DNA of 64,000 bases from Prorocentrum cordatum (taxonomy: Eukaryota; Sar; Dinophyceae; Prorocentrales; Prorocentraceae): contig CAUYUJ010014183.1 of assembly GCA_963575745.1 (NCBI GenBank), forward strand, positions 1-64,000. The letters are read 5' to 3'. Of the stretch, positions 62,625 through 64,000 are shown in pieces (the first letter of the stretch is position 1; every line of letters starts with the position of its first letter). The translations under genes were made by a program, and so were the position numbers. The notes under the pieces were generated by a model. It was not told the origin of the DNA and ran no database searches. It was given only the letters and a program-made list of their open reading frames with translations.

Positions 62625-62995
62625 TGCTGTTGACACGGTTCGGCGGACGCGCTTCGGTTGACACGGTTCGGTTGGCACGTTTCGGCTGACGCGGTTCTGT
62701 CGACACGCTTTGGCTGAGAGTGTTCGTCTGACATGGTTTGACTGATGCTGTTCGGTTCGGTTCGGCTGATACGGTTCGGCTGACACGGTTTTGCAGAGTC
62801 GGTTCTGATGACACGGTGCGGTTGGGACGGAGCGTCTGACACGGCATGGCTGACACGGCGCCAGTGACACGGTTGGGCTGAGACGGGTTGACACTGTGTG
62901 GCTGACACGGTTCGGATGACACGGTTCGCCAGACGCGGTTCGGTAGACACTTGGCAGACACGGTTCGTCGGACACGCTTCGGCCCACACGGATCG
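62625..62995. repeat. ~16-bp GGCTGACACGGTTC array
   Basis: Irregular units such as GGTTCGGCTGACACGG with GTTCGGTTCGGTTCGG runs. Frames give Arg/Thr/Val/Ser repeats only. Confidence 0.88.
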
Positions 62996-63151
62996 GCTGG
63001 CGAGCGTGTGCTGGGTCGGCATTCGCGCCCGTCAGGGTATAACATGAGAGGAGAGATGATCTTTATGTGGGGGTGGAGATGCGGGGGGGATTGATAGCCA
63101 CCGCAGGTGGGTGCCAATGCAGGTAGGTATTCTTGGCCTTGCCCTGTTAGA

Positions 63152-63335
63152 CCCTAAACTGCAGGCGCGGACCTGGGGGCGCGCACCGCCACGCCTGTAA
63201 GGATCTGCTAGTGAGAGCGAGCTGCAAGTCGAGCTCGCCGCGACCATAGGCCTGCCGGCCCGAGGCGGTGCTTCGCTTGCAAAATGATAACCCCTAACCC
63301 TCGGCCGGATGCTCGGAAATACCGCTCGGCTTTTC
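63152..63335. repeat. Module M, intact copy 2
   Basis: Same as 19788-19970, with the uninterrupted TA at 63246-63247 and the same junction to an AGAGCTCT array. It is preceded by CCCTAAACTGC. Confidence 0.9.
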
Positions 63336-63339
63336 GCCC

Positions 63340-63650
63340 AGAGCTCTCCAGAGCTTTCCCCCAGAGCATTCCCCCAGAGCATTCCCCCAGAGCTCCCCCC
63401 CAGAGCTCCCCCCCAGAGCTCTCCCCTAGAGCTCTCCCCCAGAGCTCCCTCCAGAGCTCTCCCCCAGAGAGCTCTCCCCAGAGCTCTCCCCCAGAGCTCC
63501 CCCCCAGAGCTCTCCTCCAGAGCTCTCCCCCAGAGCTCTCCCCCAGAGCTCTCCCCCAGAGCTCTCCCCCAGAGCTCCCCCCCAGAGCGCTCCCCCAGAG
63601 CGCTCCCCCAGAGCTCTCCCCCAGAGCTCCCCCCCAGAGCTATCCCCAGA
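63340..63650. repeat. 13-bp AGAGCTCT array, forward
   Basis: Same unit and left flank as 19968-20447, but more degenerate (CATTCCCC, CCCCCCC and GCGCT variants). Confidence 0.92.
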
Positions 63651-63654
63651 GCAT

Positions 63655-64000
63655 CCTCGGGAGCCTCGTGCGCGGCCCGAAGCGCTCCCCGGAGAAGTCT
63701 CTGGCGCCTCGTGCGCGGCCCGAAGCACTAGCCAGAGGGTTCTCTCGGCGCTCGCGCGCTCAGAGCTCCCAGAGCATCGTTCCCACGGTGGTGAACCCAC
63801 CATATCCCCAAGACTCCTTTCCAGGCCGTGCGTGAGAGGTTTTCACGCGTTCGCAGACGCGTTCCCAGAGCGTAAATTCGAGATTCCAAACTCGATCCCG
63901 GGACTCGGGAGCCCGGAAGCCCGGAAGCGCGTGAGCCCCTGAGGGTCGTGAGCCCGTGAGCGCGCGAGCCCGTGAGCACGTGAGCCCGTGGGCCCGTCAG
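63655..64000. repeat. Short repeats at the window end
   Basis: CCTCGTGCGCGGCCCGAAGC occurs twice about 42 bp apart (about 63664 and 63706). From about 63930 on, GAGCCCGTGAGC words repeat every 10-12 bp to the end. No gene seen. Confidence 0.7.

Overview
The window looks like nuclear DNA of a dinoflagellate. Reasons: GC-rich sequence dominated by minisatellites and microsatellites, interstitial CCCTAAA (TTTAGGG-type) telomeric motifs, introner-like introns with short inverted repeats, one probable GA-AG intron, and well-supported genes all on one (minus) strand. Species is not determined; a large GC-rich genome such as Prorocentrum would fit, but that is inference.

Layout. 1-3.8 kb: a 77-bp tandem array, GAT repeats and GC-rich spacer. 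3.8-9.6 kb: three blocks of a degenerate 21-bp repeat, with a decayed coding relic (about 4.1-4.6 kb) and GC-rich spacer between them. 9.6-11.5 kb: GC-rich spacer. 11.6-16.2 kb: AT-richer mosaic of CACAAAAGG-type and GGATCCATC-type repeats, a tripled segment, two near-perfect hairpins and a 42-bp repeat encoding acidic 14-mers. 16.4-23.6 kb: mosaic of 10-bp, 13-bp and ~97-bp arrays plus duplicated 1-2 kb segments, with CCCTAAA tracts at many joints. 23.6-25.9 kb: a 2.2-kb foldback element flanked by TA, inserted in a module whose empty version occurs twice elsewhere in the window. 26.1-28.2 kb: a CA/CACAGA array. 28.2-44.8 kb: the centrepiece, a giant intronless Helitron-like gene on the minus strand. 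45-47 kb: repeats and spacer. 47.6-48.8 kb: a two-exon secreted glycine-rich protein gene. 49-58 kb: microsatellites, a 90-bp array related to the one at position 1, a decayed retroelement and long CTC, CTCTG and GAT arrays. 58.9-59.8 kb: three 3' exons of a gene with a von Willebrand D-like start. 60-64 kb: more tandem arrays, some related to earlier ones.

The Helitron-like gene is open in two frames that overlap by 346 bp. Frame A (1,958 codons) carries a possible papain-like Cys/His pair, helicase-associated-type repeats, a C2H2 finger and the Helitron amino-terminal Cys motif. Frame B continues the same conserved protein with a DUF6570-like region, an HUH/Y2 Rep nuclease, a Pif1 helicase, a complete ubiquitin-specific protease (Cys, His and Asp boxes) and a Cys-rich tail. 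One -1 shift joins them into about 5,500 residues. A rolling-circle transposase fused to a deubiquitinase is the most unusual object here.

Most other open frames are artefacts of simple repeats whose period is a multiple of three, or of GC-rich sequence. Repeat boundaries were placed by eye and are approximate unless stated.
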